From: Vibrio breoganii
GTDB taxonomy: Bacteria > Pseudomonadota > Gammaproteobacteria > Enterobacterales > Vibrionaceae
Reading direction: 5' to 3'
NCBI RefSeq assembly: GCF_001677275.1
Contig: NZ_CP016178.1
Coordinates: forward strand, 62,001-126,000
DNA length: 64,000 bases
Under the pieces are notes generated by a model. The model worked only from the letters and a program-made list of their open reading frames with translations. It ran no database searches and had not been told where the DNA came from. Position 1 is the first letter of the stretch. Every line of letters starts with the position of its first letter. Positions 54,541-63,632 of this stretch are shown one piece after another. The position numbers and the translations under genes are program-made.

Positions 54541-54656
54541 TTTCTGTTTCCGTCTTCCTTGTTTTCCGTCTTCCTTATGAGGTAATCACGCAGGGCAGCT
54601 TCGCTTGCCTCCTCGCGGCACTGTCTGTTTTCTAGATACCATGCTGCAGCATGTAT
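54537..54656 (-). pseudogene. 3' remnant of the cassette membrane-protein gene (copy 2)
   Basis: An open frame of about 40 codons (HIHAAAWYLENRQCREEASE, then ALRDYLIRKTENKE) ends in TGA overlapping the start of the 101-residue protein gene. It resembles the C-terminus of the 50710-51096 protein (NAVEFFLDNHLYRGSG, then ALKQYLERTEDKE). The frame is closed upstream by a stop and the similarity ends abruptly at about 54657, so the 5' part is lost. Confidence 0.6.
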
Positions 54657-55039
54657 GTGTAGTGGTCAAGTAAAGCCGGTTGCGTATTTCGGTGATTGCG
54701 AAGCTATCGACATAAGGAAAAGTAAGTCTAATTGCTAGTTTTGAATTTAGCCTCAACTCTGCTCTAGCTTGTTTTGGGGCATAAGTGAGTTAGCGCATTC
54801 TTACTGTTTTGACATAAAAGATCATATTCACGCATAGCTGTGTCGAAGAACAGGCTGTTGTTACCCTTCTTCAGTTACCAGATCAATAGACACCCTCCTA
54901 TCACTTCCTCTTCAAAAGCATTTGAAAACCCGTGCTTTCTTAATCCCAAAAGCAGAACAATGAGAAAAGTTGGAAACAATCATCCTCTATCTCGTTGGTT
55001 AACATTTCATCTGCAAGCTAATTCATGTATAACGTCCCG
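54657..55039. other. Intergenic region at the right edge of the accessory block
   Basis: 383 bp without a gene. It begins with TGTAGTGGTCAAGTAAAGCCGG, which looks like a mobile-element end at the point where the cassette remnant is cut off. The remainder is AT-rich and should contain the promoter of the RIO kinase gene. Confidence 0.4.
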
Positions 55040-55930
55040 ATGAAAATACCTAAAAGAATACAGCCCTTAGTTGACGATGGTTTAGTCGACGAGGTGAAAA
55101 GCCAATTAATGAGTGGCAAAGAGGCTTCAGTGTATGTAGTACGCTGCGGCGAAACTATCCGTTGTGCCAAAGTTTATAAAGAAATAAGCCAACGCAGTTT
55201 CAAGAAGGCTACTGCATATCGGGAAGGCCGCAAGGTACGTAATAGCCGCCGCGCTCGAGCGATGGAAAAAGGCTCTGGCTTTGGTCGCGATCAACAAGAA
55301 AAAGTCTGGCAAAGCGCTGAGGTTGATGCCTTATATAAGCTGGCGGCTGCTGGTGTGAGAGTGCCGGAACCTTATGGTTGCTTTGATGGTGTTTTGCTTA
55401 TGGAGTTAGTCACTGATGACGAAGGTTATGTGGCTCCGAGGCTAAATGATGTCGTGATTTCACCTGAACAAGCCGTTCAAGATCATCAGGTTATGATGAG
55501 CTATGTGGTTAAAATGCTTTGCGTCGGTTTGATTCACGGTGATTTATCTGAGTTCAATGTACTTGTCGATGAAACTGGCCCAGTGATTATCGATTTGCCA
55601 CAGGCGGTAGATGCGGCTGCGAATAATAATGCTGAGTGGATGTTAACCCGTGATGTGAATAACATACGTGATTACTATGCACAGTTTGCGCCTGAGCTCC
55701 TTTCTACTGAGTATGCCAAGGAAATGTGGGCATTGTACGAAAAAGGCGATTTAAAGCCTGACAGTAAGTTGACGGGCGAATTCAAGGAAGATGAAACTGC
55801 GGCTGATCTTGATTCTATTATTCTAGAAATAGAATCAGCACGAGCCGAAGAGCTGAATCGTCGAGAGCGCCTTAAGGAGGCCACTGAAGGTGTTGACGAC
55901 AGTAAATTCAATTGGGCTGAACCTCAATAA
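55040..55930 (+). CDS. RIO1-like serine protein kinase (PA4780 type)
   Basis: A 296-residue bacterial RIO kinase. Motifs: GKEASVYVVRCGETIRCAKVYK with the ATP-binding lysine, SFKKATAYREGRKVRNSR as the flexible loop, LIHGDLSEFNVLV with the catalytic Asp and Asn, and VIIDLPQAVD with the metal-binding Asp. Targets in bacteria are not known. ATG 55040 (MKIPKRIQ) is preferred by homology; the ribosome site is weak and ATG 55025 is possible. Confidence 0.9.
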   Translation: MKIPKRIQPLVDDGLVDEVKSQLMSGKEASVYVVRCGETIRCAKVYKEISQRSFKKATAYREGRKVRNSRRARAMEKGSGFGRDQQEKVWQSAEVDALYKLAAAGVRVPEPYGCFDGVLLMELVTDDEGYVAPRLNDVVISPEQAVQDHQVMMSYVVKMLCVGLIHGDLSEFNVLVDETGPVIIDLPQAVDAAANNNAEWMLTRDVNNIRDYYAQFAPELLSTEYAKEMWALYEKGDLKPDSKLTGEFKEDETAADLDSIILEIESARAEELNRRERLKEATEGVDDSKFNWAEPQ

Positions 55931-55934
55931 GGAA

Positions 55935-55966
55935 ATGCCAAATCACCACACTCGGTGATTTGGCAT
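55935..55966. terminator. Bidirectional rho-independent terminator
   Basis: ATGCCAAATCACC / GGTGATTTGGCAT, a perfect 13-bp stem with a 6-base loop, between the convergent RIO kinase and GH3 genes. Confidence 0.8.
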
Positions 55967-55982
55967 TCATTTATGGGTGGTG

Positions 55983-58184
55983 TTAAGCAACAACCTTAAA
56001 GTTGGCTTTGATTAAATCAGAGTCTTTCGAGCTAGCGCCAACCATCAATTCAAAATCACCCGGCTCTACTACTCGCTCTAGTGCGGAGTTAATCAGGGCT
56101 AGGTCATCAAATACGATCGTCATGTTAACCACTTTGCTCTCACCGGCTTTAAGAGTGATACGCTCGAATGCGCGTAAGTTCTTAACCTCAGTGGTCACTG
56201 AACTGAACAGATCGTTGAAATAAGCCTGAACAATCTCCACGCCATCTTGCTCGCCTACGTTAGACACCTTGATGCTGAATCTAAGGTCTTCACCTGCTGA
56301 CAACGCTGGGTTTTCGATCTTCAGGTCTGAGTATTTGTATTGGGTGTATGAAATACCTTCACCAAATGCAAACAACGGCGTTTCAGGCATGTCGATATAG
56401 CGCTCTTGATTGTCTAAATCTGCCTCAAGTAGCGCATGCCAACCTTTAAACTTGTTGTAATAGACTGGCACCTGTCCCACATGGTGTGGGAAAGAGATGG
56501 TCAGTTTTCCGCTTGGGTTATACTGCCCAAATAGAAGCTCAGCCAAGGCTTGCCCGCCTTTACAACCTGGGTTGAATGCAGAGATAACAGCATTACATTG
56601 CTCAACCATCTTAGGAATGGTCAGTGGTTTGGATGCAACCAGAACGCCAACTACAGGGGTTCCAGTTTGGCTAACCGCTTCGATTAGCTCATTTTGATAG
56701 CCACTTAAATCAAGATTTGCGCGGTCATGAAACTCGCCATTTTGTTTTAGCGTATCGCCAACGCAAGCAATTACCACATCCGCCGACTCTGCAGCAAAAC
56801 GAGCTTTATCGATTTCCTCAAAGTTGGAATCTAAGCAGTCAGCACCTTTAATGTATTCCACTTCAAAGCCTTGCTCTTGCCCCATCTTTTGCAGGGCAGC
56901 TAAAGGTGTGATGGTATGGCCGCGGTGGTAGTTTTCGTGAGTGGCTTCTGCTTGCATGGAGCCAAAAGACCAATCACCTAGCTGAGCAATAATGTCGTCT
57001 GCATTCGGTCCCACAACCAGCACTTTTTTGATGTTGTTTGCTGAAAGTGGCAATACATCTTCATTTTTCAGAAGCACTAAGCTCTTACGACTGGCTTCAA
57101 GGGATATCTCCCATGACTCATCGCTGCCCAGTAACTTCTTGCGCTCTAGGGAGGTGTAACGGTTCTCGTCAAACAAGCCAAGCTTAAACTTAGCCTCTAG
57201 AATTCTGCGCACGGAGTCATCGATGAGTGAGATGTCCACAAGGCCTTCTTCTACCAATTCGATGGCCGATTGGTAGAACTCAGGTGTGGTCATCATCATG
57301 TCATTGCCACCAAGTAGTGCCTTGTAGCTTGCCTCTTTTAGGGTAGCGGCGACGCCTTGCTTGTCATGCAGAGAACCCACGTTGTTCCAATCGGTGACAA
57401 TAAATCCATCAAGTCCCCATTGTTCCTTAGCGACGGTTTTCAATAACCAAGAGTTGGTGGTGCATGGCTCGCCATCAATCGACTGGTAGCCAGTCATTAA
57501 TGTTGCGCAGTTGGCTTGTTTGACCGCTTTTTCAAAGGGTGGTAAGAACAATGAAAGCAGTTTTCGTCTTGAGGTATCGGCTTCGTAGGAGTCACGGCCT
57601 CCGAGGGTTTCCCCATAGCCAACATAGTGCTTTGCACACGCTAGGATGGAATTTTCACTGGTAAAGTCGTTGCCTTGGTAACCGACGATGGTGGATGCCG
57701 CAAGCTCACCAATTAACCATGGGTCTTCACCATAGGTCTCATCTACACGACCCCAGCGTGGGTCTCTACCCACGCAAAGCACAGGAGAAAAAGTCCAGTG
57801 CTGGCCAGAAGCGCGAGTTTCAAATGCAGTGACTTGCGCCATTCTCTCCATTAAGCTTTTGTCCCACGAGCAAGAAGCGCTTAGCTGAGTAGGGAATACG
57901 GTCGCATCGTCTTCAAAGCAATGGCCGTGAATGGCATCAATACCAAAGATCAGGGGAATACCAAGACGTGTGCTAGCAGCGCGGTCTTGAAGCTGCTGAG
58001 GCTGCTCTCCGGTACAGTGCAGGTAACTACCCACATTCATGGCTTCTAGGTTGTCGACATGGATTTGATCATGTGCAGGAAGCTGTAGCATTTGGCCAAC
58101 TTTTTCTTCAACCGTCATGCGAGAAAGAAGGTCGTCTGTGCGCTCTTGAATGCTAAGTTTTGGATTCTGGTAAGGGTAAGTCAT
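55983..58184 (-). CDS. Family 3 glycoside hydrolase (beta-glucosidase)
   Basis: A 733-residue GH3 enzyme without a signal peptide, so probably cytoplasmic. Domain 1 has FGIDAIHG, GRDPRWGRVDETYGEDPWL and CAKHYVGYG; the nucleophile is the Asp of GFIVTDWNNVG. Domain 2 has KSLVLLKNEDVLPL and RANLDLSG; a fibronectin type III-like domain ends the protein (RFSIKVSNVGEQDGVEIVQAYF). It releases glucose or related sugars from beta-linked oligosaccharides. Divergent AraC regulator and a LacI-type operator lie upstream. Confidence 0.93.
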   Translation of the reverse strand: MTYPYQNPKLSIQERTDDLLSRMTVEEKVGQMLQLPAHDQIHVDNLEAMNVGSYLHCTGEQPQQLQDRAASTRLGIPLIFGIDAIHGHCFEDDATVFPTQLSASCSWDKSLMERMAQVTAFETRASGQHWTFSPVLCVGRDPRWGRVDETYGEDPWLIGELAASTIVGYQGNDFTSENSILACAKHYVGYGETLGGRDSYEADTSRRKLLSLFLPPFEKAVKQANCATLMTGYQSIDGEPCTTNSWLLKTVAKEQWGLDGFIVTDWNNVGSLHDKQGVAATLKEASYKALLGGNDMMMTTPEFYQSAIELVEEGLVDISLIDDSVRRILEAKFKLGLFDENRYTSLERKKLLGSDESWEISLEASRKSLVLLKNEDVLPLSANNIKKVLVVGPNADDIIAQLGDWSFGSMQAEATHENYHRGHTITPLAALQKMGQEQGFEVEYIKGADCLDSNFEEIDKARFAAESADVVIACVGDTLKQNGEFHDRANLDLSGYQNELIEAVSQTGTPVVGVLVASKPLTIPKMVEQCNAVISAFNPGCKGGQALAELLFGQYNPSGKLTISFPHHVGQVPVYYNKFKGWHALLEADLDNQERYIDMPETPLFAFGEGISYTQYKYSDLKIENPALSAGEDLRFSIKVSNVGEQDGVEIVQAYFNDLFSSVTTEVKNLRAFERITLKAGESKVVNMTIVFDDLALINSALERVVEPGDFELMVGASSKDSDLIKANFKVVA

Positions 58185-58213
58185 CTTTTGTTCTCCAATA
58201 ATTTTGGTTTACC

Positions 58214-58225
58214 TTAAGCGCTTAA
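58214..58225. promoter_or_regulatory. LacI-family-type operator before the GH3 gene
   Basis: TTAAGCGCTTAA is a perfect 12-bp palindrome with the AAnCGnTT-type core (AAGCGCTT) bound by LacI/GalR-family repressors. It lies 30 bp upstream of the GH3 start. Confidence 0.55.
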
Positions 58226-58273
58226 TGCCCTATTAACCTTGCTAAAAGCGACAATTATTAGCATTATTCCGAC

Positions 58274-59161
58274 ATGATAACGACTTATAGACTTAGCTCT
58301 CACCTTCTTCACCCGCATATTCCCTTTTGTATTCAGCCTGCGATACACGATGGGGCATTTCATTTGCATCGGCATGATTTTTCCGAGCTGATGATAGTGT
58401 TATCGGGTCAAGCTGAGCACATTGTGGGTAATCAGCGTTCGACCATTAAAACGGGCGATGTATTTGTTATGAATGGAACTGTCGAGCACGGTTTTAGTCA
58501 TGCTAATGGGTTGGTCATCTACAACCTGATGTTCGATGGACAAAAGCCTTACTTTGAGACCTCGGGGATTCGTGTTCTGCCTGGCTATCAAGCCCTGTTT
58601 AATATTGACCCGCTCGCTCGTGAACAAGAATCCGAAGTGCCGTATCTCAATTTGAAAACGAATGTTTTGGCAAAGGTAGAGCTGCTGTTAAGAGAGATAG
58701 AGGAGGAATACACTGACGCTGCTCTCGGGTTTGAGCCAGTATTAATGGCCTTGCTCCAGCATCTTGCCGTGCTTTTAGTGCGCAACTACCCAGAGCAAGC
58801 AAACCCTAAGCAAAAGAATACCTTAGCTTTGGCGCGTGCCTTGTCTTATATGGAGCAAAACTATTCTGAATCGGATCTACGGGCCAGTGATATCGCGACC
58901 AATAGCTTCCTCAGCACGCGCCAACTAGAGCGACTATTTCATCAATTCTTCCAGACTACGCCCAGTCAATACCTAAGTGATAAACGGATTTCTCGAGCCA
59001 AAGAATTATTGGTCAGTGACATTAACTTGAGTATTAATCAAATTGCCCATAGCTGTGGCTTTAGTGACAGTAACTATTTTTCTCGAGTATTTCGCAAGCA
59101 AGTTGATATCTCTCCGAGGGACTATCGTAAGCAGGAATTTGTGAATAATAGATTGGGCTGA
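58274..59161 (+). CDS. AraC-family regulator with cupin sensor
   Basis: A 295-residue regulator. An N-terminal cupin (HLHRHDFSELMIVLSGQAEHIVGNQ) is followed by a C-terminal AraC helix-turn-helix pair (ASDIATNSFLSTRQLERLFHQFF; INQIAHSCGFSDSNYFSRVFRKQVDISPRDYR). The pattern is that of RhaS/RhaR-like sugar regulators. It is divergent from the GH3 gene and is probably its activator. Confidence 0.9.
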   Translation: MITTYRLSSHLLHPHIPFCIQPAIHDGAFHLHRHDFSELMIVLSGQAEHIVGNQRSTIKTGDVFVMNGTVEHGFSHANGLVIYNLMFDGQKPYFETSGIRVLPGYQALFNIDPLAREQESEVPYLNLKTNVLAKVELLLREIEEEYTDAALGFEPVLMALLQHLAVLLVRNYPEQANPKQKNTLALARALSYMEQNYSESDLRASDIATNSFLSTRQLERLFHQFFQTTPSQYLSDKRISRAKELLVSDINLSINQIAHSCGFSDSNYFSRVFRKQVDISPRDYRKQEFVNNRLG

Positions 59162-59181
59162 TCAGATAGTAAGTTTTGCCG

Positions 59182-59316
59182 TTATTTCTGTGAGGCAATA
59201 TCGGTTATTGAAGGGCGCACATTCTCTCTATCGAGTTGGACGGTCTGGTCATCGTCCATACTGAAGGTAATTGAAGAGATACATAACGCAGAGATGGCGA
59301 TTAATTTTTTAAGCAA
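59182..59316 (-). CDS. Small secreted protein downstream of the ECF sigma gene
   Basis: A 44-residue frame starting at TTG 59316 with GAGG eight bases upstream. The first 20 residues form a signal peptide (LLKKLIAISALCISSITFS) and the mature part would be about 25 residues, acidic, starting MDDDQTVQLD. It lies 170 bp downstream of the ECF sigma gene on the same strand. Too short for homology; the signal peptide is the main support. Confidence 0.5.
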   Translation of the reverse strand: MLKKLIAISALCISSITFSMDDDQTVQLDRENVRPSITDIASQK

Positions 59317-59486
59317 TGGTGTAACCTCGAATGCAACGCCGCCTATGCGGTGTTATTTGCAGTGGTGATATTCATTGCGGGTATATTAATGGATAAATCA
59401 AAGAGTTACTTATCATTACGCGCCACCCAAAAGCGTTAACTGGATCACCCTTTGTAGGGGGGAGGGGTTTGGCGTTCTTGTTTTTG

Positions 59487-60008
59487 CTATCCTTCAACTC
59501 GTTTAAAGCAACATACACCGCTGCCATCTTGTTCCACCTTACATTCCACAATGAGCCTGTGTTTAAGTTCTTTGCGAGCCCTACGAAGGCGAGTCTTGGT
59601 GGCCGGAAGACTGAGGTTGTTGCGCTTAGCATATTCGAGTTGGGTTAAACCATAGAGGTCGCATTGCTCTATGATGTCCCGATCACTATCGGCTAGTTTG
59701 GGTAATAGCCTAGGTAGGCAAGTTTGCAGCTGCGTCATCACAGGAGGGATCTCACTAGGTGCGACGTACTCGGCTATATCTTCACGGTCTATTTCTTTAC
59801 GCAGGCGGTCGATAAAATGGTTTTTAGTTACGCGAAACAGCCACGACTTTCCGTCTTCGAGAGTACAAAAACGTTCACTGTTCTTCATCGCCTTGAGAAA
59901 CACTTCTTGCATGATGTCTTCTGTTTCTTGCTGACTGTGTGTCTGTTTGATCAGCCAGCCATACAGTTGGTGCTCTGTTTCGCCCCATGCTTTCATCAAG
60001 CACTTCAT
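59487..60008 (-). CDS. ECF-type RNA polymerase sigma factor (SigZ-like)
   Basis: A 173-residue sigma-70-family factor with region 2 (DIMQEVFLKAMKNSERFCTLEDGKSWLFRVTKNHFIDRLRK) and region 4 (LYGLTQLEYAKRNNLSLPATKTRLRRARKELKHRL). The C-terminus holds a Cys cluster (CKVEQDGSGVCCF) as in SigZ-like factors, which could sense thiol or metal state. No classical anti-sigma gene is adjacent; a thioredoxin-like gene precedes it by 75 bp. ATG 60008 has AGGA eight bases upstream; GTG 60041 is an alternative. Confidence 0.88.
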   Translation of the reverse strand: MKCLMKAWGETEHQLYGWLIKQTHSQQETEDIMQEVFLKAMKNSERFCTLEDGKSWLFRVTKNHFIDRLRKEIDREDIAEYVAPSEIPPVMTQLQTCLPRLLPKLADSDRDIIEQCDLYGLTQLEYAKRNNLSLPATKTRLRRARKELKHRLIVECKVEQDGSGVCCFKRVEG

Positions 60009-60083
60009 TGCTGAATTCCTATTTTCAATCGCTAAAGTCACTATACCTCAAGTGTGGCATAGCGACCTTTATGGCGAGATTAA

Positions 60084-60317
60084 TCAGGCGAATAGATCAC
60101 GAATTTGTTCCACGCTAGGGACAGAGCCAGTATGTTTTATGACACCATCAATACCGATTCCTGGGGTACTTAAAACGCCGGCTTGCATTATATCTTCTAA
60201 GCTGGTGACTTTTTCTAACGTGATGTTTTGGCCCAGTTCTTGTGCGACCTGCTCTATTCGCTCAGCGGTCACAGTGCAGCCCTTGCATCCTGTACCGTAG
60301 ACTTGAATATGTTTCAT
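60084..60317 (-). CDS. Small thioredoxin-fold protein
   Basis: A 77-residue minimal thioredoxin-like protein (redox-active disulfide protein 2 type): KHIQVYGTGCKGCTVT carries the CxxC pair and STPGIGIDG has the cis-proline. It is commonly found beside DUF318 permeases, as here (16 bp downstream of the permease gene), and may handle metal or thiol cargo for it. Confidence 0.88.
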   Translation of the reverse strand: MKHIQVYGTGCKGCTVTAERIEQVAQELGQNITLEKVTSLEDIMQAGVLSTPGIGIDGVIKHTGSVPSVEQIRDLFA

Positions 60318-60332
60318 AACGAACTCCGTAGT

Positions 60333-61310
60333 TTAATAAAAAGCATTGAATAGCCACCCAGTAATAGAGATGGCGACAAGTAGATAAATGGCGATAGCCC
60401 CAAGCAAGCGATACTGCATGACCTGCTTAAGCATCATAAATTCAGGAAGGCTGACCGCTACCGCGCCCATACAAAAGGCCAGCGTCGTACCCAAAGGCAT
60501 TCCCTTATCAATCAAAGAAGCCATGATAGGGACCACGCCGGAGGCATTGGTATAGATAGGGATAGCACTGAGTGTGGCAAGTGGTACTGTCCACCATTGC
60601 CCATTGGCGAGGTTTTCTTCAAACCACTGTGCGGGCACAAAGCCATGTATGAAGGCACCGATGCCAACGCCGATGATCACCCACTTCCAAATGCGTTTAA
60701 CAATGTCACCGGTTTCGTTCTTGGCAAACTCATGGCGCTGCTGATGGTTCATTGAAACCGGCTCTGAAGAGCTGGTTATAGTGGTGCTTTCTTCTTCTAG
60801 GTACGCCTTGGCGAGGAAAGGTTGTAGCCAACGATGAGCTTTTAACGCATCAAGTACAACGCCTGCAAAGATGCCTAGCAACATACCAATAGCCACATAC
60901 ATGATGGTGAACTTGAGCCCCAGAATACTGCCGAGCATGATGATCACAACTTCATTAATCAGTGGCGAGGTGATCAGAAAGGCGATAGTGACACCTATTG
61001 GAATTCGCGCGGAAACGAACCCCATAAATAAAGGGATAGAACTGCAAGAACAAAAAGGCGTGACGGCACCAAACATCGAACCGAGAACATAGCCTAAGGC
61101 TTTGTTCTTGCCTTGTAGATAATCGCGAACCTTCTCCACGCTTAAACTGGCGCGAAGGTACGAAATCATATAGATGAGCACGACCAGTAAGACGAGGATC
61201 TTACTGGTATCCTCGATGAAGAAATGCAGCCCTATGCCAGCTGAGGTCGAGGGATCTAGACCAAAGATGTCATAGGTTAGCCAACTGGCGAGTAGAGTGA
61301 AAACGTGCAA
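60333..61310 (-). CDS. DUF318/ArsP-type permease
   Basis: A 325-residue permease with about eight helices and a cytoplasmic loop (about 170-215). The FGAVTPFCSCSSIPLFMGF motif with its Cys-Ser-Cys-Ser core is diagnostic, and NASGVVPIMASLI belongs to the second half. ArsP members export organoarsenicals; others may move sulfur compounds or metals. First gene of the permease-thioredoxin-ECF sigma operon, so substrate stress may induce the sigma factor or the reverse. Confidence 0.87.
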   Translation of the reverse strand: MHVFTLLASWLTYDIFGLDPSTSAGIGLHFFIEDTSKILVLLVVLIYMISYLRASLSVEKVRDYLQGKNKALGYVLGSMFGAVTPFCSCSSIPLFMGFVSARIPIGVTIAFLITSPLINEVVIIMLGSILGLKFTIMYVAIGMLLGIFAGVVLDALKAHRWLQPFLAKAYLEEESTTITSSSEPVSMNHQQRHEFAKNETGDIVKRIWKWVIIGVGIGAFIHGFVPAQWFEENLANGQWWTVPLATLSAIPIYTNASGVVPIMASLIDKGMPLGTTLAFCMGAVAVSLPEFMMLKQVMQYRLLGAIAIYLLVAISITGWLFNAFY

Positions 61311-61385
61311 TGTTTCTTTTCCTTATAAGTGTCTGTTAGTAACAACACGTATGAGATCGGAAAAGGATGCTTTATTTGTGACTTT

Positions 61386-62351
61386 TTAAGCTCGTTTGTT
61401 GATCGCCTCAATAGCTTGCTTTGTTAACGCCTCCGTATAGTCATTTATCTTCCAATGGCTTGGGCTCCATCCTTTGACAAAGCGTTGAAAATCGGCCCAT
61501 GCAATGCAAAATAATGGTCGCCATGCTTTTTCCACTTCAGAGTAACTTAGCTTTGGTTGAGTGCTATCAATGGCTTCTCTTAGATGACCGAAGTAGGTAT
61601 CCAATATCCATTGTTCTTTTTCGGTACATTGCTGTGGAGCAACTGCGCTACTCATGAATAGAGCAACATCTTTCATTGCACAACCCTTTCCAACGTATTG
61701 AAAATCAACGGCCGCCGCTTGCTTACCATCGGCTGTAAAGCAGAAGTTCGCCAGCTTTGCATCACCATGAACCAAGGTTTGAAAAGGTGCGTCTTTAAGC
61801 TTCAGATCTATCTGTTTGGCATGCTTTTTTAGCACAGGATCAAGCAATGCTTCCAGTTCATCTGGTCGTGTTTCGAGATGCCAATAGGTGCCACTTTCCC
61901 ATAGTTTGTCGCCTGGGTTTTGAATATGAGTTGCGTGAAACCATGCTAACCATTTTAAGCACGCGCTGAGGTGTATTGGATTTGCTTCTTTAACCGTGTC
62001 GACGTAACCCAACTGATGCAGGTCTTGCATTGCTAATAGACATGTATGCTCTTGCTCAACGATCTTTAAAGGTAACGGAGCAGAACAGTTTTTATGAAGG
62101 TGAGGGACAAAGTTTTGATACCAGTGAAGCTCAACTTGATAAGAGTTAATCTTTCTTTGGTGGGATAGTGTTGTATTCCAACCTCTAGGGTGGTTTTGTG
62201 TTTCGGGTAAAGCGATATGCTTAACGATGATACTCGTCTTGTCTGCAAACACACGCACCAGTTCACCGTAGCCTCCCCATAGCGATTGAATTAACTGAGT
62301 GCTATGAAGTTCCTTGTAACCTAGCTGTTGAATTAAAGGTAAGTAGTCCAT
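61386..62351 (-). CDS. APH/choline-kinase-fold phosphotransferase (EcKinase-like)
   Basis: A 321-residue protein of the aminoglycoside phosphotransferase/ecdysteroid kinase-like superfamily: TSIIVKHIALPE with the ATP-binding lysine, CLLAMQDL, FQTLVHGDAKLANFCF with the catalytic Asp, and AAVDFQYVGKGCAMKDVALF with the metal Asp. The substrate is likely a small alcohol or amine; antibiotic resistance is not implied. Confidence 0.85.
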   Translation of the reverse strand: MDYLPLIQQLGYKELHSTQLIQSLWGGYGELVRVFADKTSIIVKHIALPETQNHPRGWNTTLSHQRKINSYQVELHWYQNFVPHLHKNCSAPLPLKIVEQEHTCLLAMQDLHQLGYVDTVKEANPIHLSACLKWLAWFHATHIQNPGDKLWESGTYWHLETRPDELEALLDPVLKKHAKQIDLKLKDAPFQTLVHGDAKLANFCFTADGKQAAAVDFQYVGKGCAMKDVALFMSSAVAPQQCTEKEQWILDTYFGHLREAIDSTQPKLSYSEVEKAWRPLFCIAWADFQRFVKGWSPSHWKINDYTEALTKQAIEAINKRA

Positions 62352-62389
62352 GATGATGTTAGAGAGCCTTCTATTAGAGGGTTGCTAGA

Positions 62390-63427
62390 TTAAATGCATC
62401 GGTTTAAAAAGCGAGTTTTACTCATAGCTAAAGCGGTCAGATAGGACAGCGAAAAAGTCATGCACGCCACAATCGGAATGTACAAATAGATATCGAATAA
62501 TGACAGCAACCACTCATCGGCATAGGAAGTAATAAGCTTAATAAACAGCGGGTGAATGAGATAGATCCCAAAGCTTAATCCTGCAAAATGATGGAGCCTA
62601 AGATTGGCGCTGGCATGCGTTTTCAGGATAAAAAACAGCGCTAAAGACAGGGCAATGATATTCAGGCTTAAGTAAGAGTAAAAATATAGGTGAGTTAGGT
62701 AGTAGCTACCGAAAAGGGTAACTGCAAGCGAGGCAATGATAATAGCAACGCACCATTTATCGTTAGCCTTGAAACCATATTTAGCCACATACCCACCCAA
62801 GCAGAAGTAGCCTAAGTAGCTCAAAAAATCATTGGTAAACAAGCTCACCTTAGCACTGAGCTCAAAGTACAAAAGCACAACATTAGTGAGTGCTGAGAGC
62901 GCCGCTAGTGCAAAACACACCACAGTGAACAGCAGGAATTCTTTTTGGCTTATCGATCTCAATATTACTCTTAGAATGGGCGCAACTAAGTACAAGAACG
63001 GGATCATAAACAGATACCACAGATGGTAGTAGGGCTCTCCTAATGCCCAGCCCTTTGCAACGGTAAAATAAGCGGTGGTGACATCGCCCTTTAAATGATG
63101 TTTGAGTAACACCCACAGAGAATAAAACAGAGACCAAAATATCATTGGGATCAGTATCTTGCGGATTCTTTTCTTGAAGAATTCTTTGTTGGATTCTTGC
63201 TTATCCAACAGTAAGTAGCCACTGAGCATGATAAATAGGGGAATGCACCACAGAGTCAAAGAAGCGTATAAGTTTCCTGCCCACCATTCACGACTACCAT
63301 AAACAGAGCTTGTGATATCAATACCACTAATAAAGTCAGACGCCACATGCAGAACGATCACCGCAAATACGGCGAATACGCGTAGGTTGTCAGCCCAGTA
63401 TAGAGGAACTTTATCTGCTTGGGTCAA
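62390..63427 (-). CDS. Acyltransferase 3 family membrane protein (WecH-like)
   Basis: A 345-residue, ten-helix O-acyltransferase: WADNLRVFAVFAVIVLHVASDF with the conserved His, PLFIMLSGYLLL, FKKRIRKILIPMIFWSLFY and HLWYLFMIPFLYLVAP. These enzymes acetylate surface polysaccharides such as enterobacterial common antigen (WecH). Target unknown. The gene begins 66 bp from the short MITE copy. Confidence 0.88.
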   Translation of the reverse strand: MTQADKVPLYWADNLRVFAVFAVIVLHVASDFISGIDITSSVYGSREWWAGNLYASLTLWCIPLFIMLSGYLLLDKQESNKEFFKKRIRKILIPMIFWSLFYSLWVLLKHHLKGDVTTAYFTVAKGWALGEPYYHLWYLFMIPFLYLVAPILRVILRSISQKEFLLFTVVCFALAALSALTNVVLLYFELSAKVSLFTNDFLSYLGYFCLGGYVAKYGFKANDKWCVAIIIASLAVTLFGSYYLTHLYFYSYLSLNIIALSLALFFILKTHASANLRLHHFAGLSFGIYLIHPLFIKLITSYADEWLLSLFDIYLYIPIVACMTFSLSYLTALAMSKTRFLNRCI

Positions 63428-63492
63428 AGTGAGTTACCTAGAGAGCAAAGGGGAAGAGCCTCTAATCTAGCGCACCCTTTGCTTTGATTACT

Positions 63493-63600
63493 AGGGTCTG
63501 TTGACCTTTTGCGATTAAATTTTGCTCGACCAGAAGTCATTTAATCAAGGCGAGGGACTTGCCGCCTAGTCATCTAAGCAAAAGTCGCTCAACAGACCCT
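63493..63600. mobile_element. MITE, short copy (108 bp)
   Basis: Same terminal inverted repeats (AGGGTCTGTTGA / TCAACAGACCCT) and same left 100 bases as the copy at 34463-34741, but without the 171-bp right interior of that copy. Non-coding. Confidence 0.85.
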
Positions 63601-63632
63601 CGTTTTTGAGTAATTAGTGAGTCGGGGTTCAA

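Noticed and set aside
54657..54680. A specific insertion sequence end
   Set aside because: TGTAGTGGTCAAGTAAA looks like an IS terminus and a similar TGTAGTGGCCAA occurs near 50433, but both point the same way and no transposase or matching end is present.
59372..59632. ORF overlapping the 3' end of the ECF sigma gene
   Set aside because: Out of frame with the sigma gene, mostly its shadow, and no convincing domain.
61386..62351. Aminoglycoside-resistance gene
   Set aside because: Only the kinase fold is shared; the sequence is closer to choline/ecdysteroid-kinase-like proteins and it sits in a housekeeping context.
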